This document shows positions 5,606 to 5,833 of a stretch of DNA of 5,833 nucleotides, piece after piece. Every line of letters starts with the position of its first letter. Within the stretch, counting starts at the first letter, position 1. The translations under genes and the position numbers were made by a program. The stretch is from an uncultured Peptostreptococcaceae bacterium (GTDB taxonomy: Bacteria > Bacillota > Clostridia > Tissierellales > Peptoniphilaceae): contig CAMDZK010000078.1 of NCBI GenBank assembly GCA_945910665.1, positions 1 to 5,833 of the forward strand. The letters run 5' to 3'. Under the pieces are notes generated by a model, which had not been told where the DNA came from, made no database searches, and saw only the letters and a list, made by a program, of their open reading frames with translations.

Positions 5606-5833
5606 ATGTGGATTTTATTCGGTGTGTCTGCGATCATTTTTGCCGTACTGAATGTTGTATGGACACTAAACCATAGAAATGCCAAGTGGTTTCGTTTTGT
5701 GAGTCTGTCTCTCACCGCTCTAACTGTATGGGCATTGTATTATGATGCTGCAGACTATGTAAAAAAAGAAGACTGGTCTGCTCTTATGGATATACTCCCC
5801 AGCGTCAGTCCAGCTTTACTCGTGTGTACCGTA
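5606..5833 (+). CDS. Small membrane protein of unknown function, 3' end beyond the window
   Basis: The first 76 codons are visible and the frame is open to the last base. The ATG at 5606 has GAGGAG (5594-5599) 6 bases upstream; a GTG directly before it (5603) is a less likely start. Residues 1-21 form a hydrophobic helix (MWILFGVSAIIFAVLNVV onward), a second hydrophobic helix spans about 30-45, and a third seems to begin near 67. Between them lie a short basic loop (HRNAKWFRF, 23-31) and an acidic stretch, KKEDWSALMDILP (55-67). From memory, the FRFxSLSxTALT and EDWSALMD patterns recur in small uncharacterised Firmicutes membrane proteins of about 85-95 residues, so most of the gene is probably present. 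It starts 18 bases after the peptidase stop with no terminator between, so it is likely the fourth gene of the operon. No function can be assigned. Confidence 0.85.
   Translation, partial: MWILFGVSAIIFAVLNVVWTLNHRNAKWFRFVSLSLTALTVWALYYDAADYVKKEDWSALMDILPSVSPALLVCTV

Overview
The window looks like ordinary chromosomal DNA from a low-GC Gram-positive bacterium (Firmicutes/Bacillota, perhaps an anaerobic Clostridia- or Tissierellia-type organism). The reasons are AT-rich spacers, strong AGGAG-type ribosome binding sites, a PepF/M3 oligoendopeptidase, a YtqA-type radical SAM protein and a small membrane protein of a type I associate with Firmicutes. Genus cannot be settled from this sequence.

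Layout. Positions 1-137 contain no confident gene. They hold an AT-rich element bounded by a perfect 11-bp inverted repeat (37-47 and 117-127), itself flanked by near-identical 6-bp direct repeats. A short open frame enters from the left edge and stops at 66. A strong terminator hairpin at 138-174 overlaps the stop codon of pepF, which runs leftward from 1918 to 167. A 132-bp divergent spacer (1919-2050) follows, with overlapping -10 boxes on the two strands and a hairpin in the predicted leader of the rightward genes. From 2051 to the right edge there is one tightly packed rightward operon: a DeaD/CshA-type DEAD-box RNA helicase, a YtqA/MnmL-type radical SAM protein (TAATG overlap), an M42 metallopeptidase (17-base overlap) and, 18 bases further on, the first 76 codons of a small membrane protein cut by the window edge.

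How the genes fit together. The first two operon genes act on RNA: a helicase for structured RNA, and an enzyme whose B. subtilis and S. mutans relatives take part in mnm5s2U synthesis at the tRNA wobble position. The M42 aminopeptidase and the divergent PepF both degrade peptides in the cytoplasm. A housekeeping mix of translation/RNA metabolism and peptide turnover is the simplest reading.

I found no CRISPR array, tRNA, rRNA, transposase, phage gene, toxin-antitoxin pair or defence system, and no convincing undescribed multi-gene system. The least explained piece of DNA is the inverted-repeat element at 31-133. Other points worth checking are the face-to-face -10 boxes, the leader hairpin, the radical SAM gene with no adjacent mnmM, and the unknown membrane protein.
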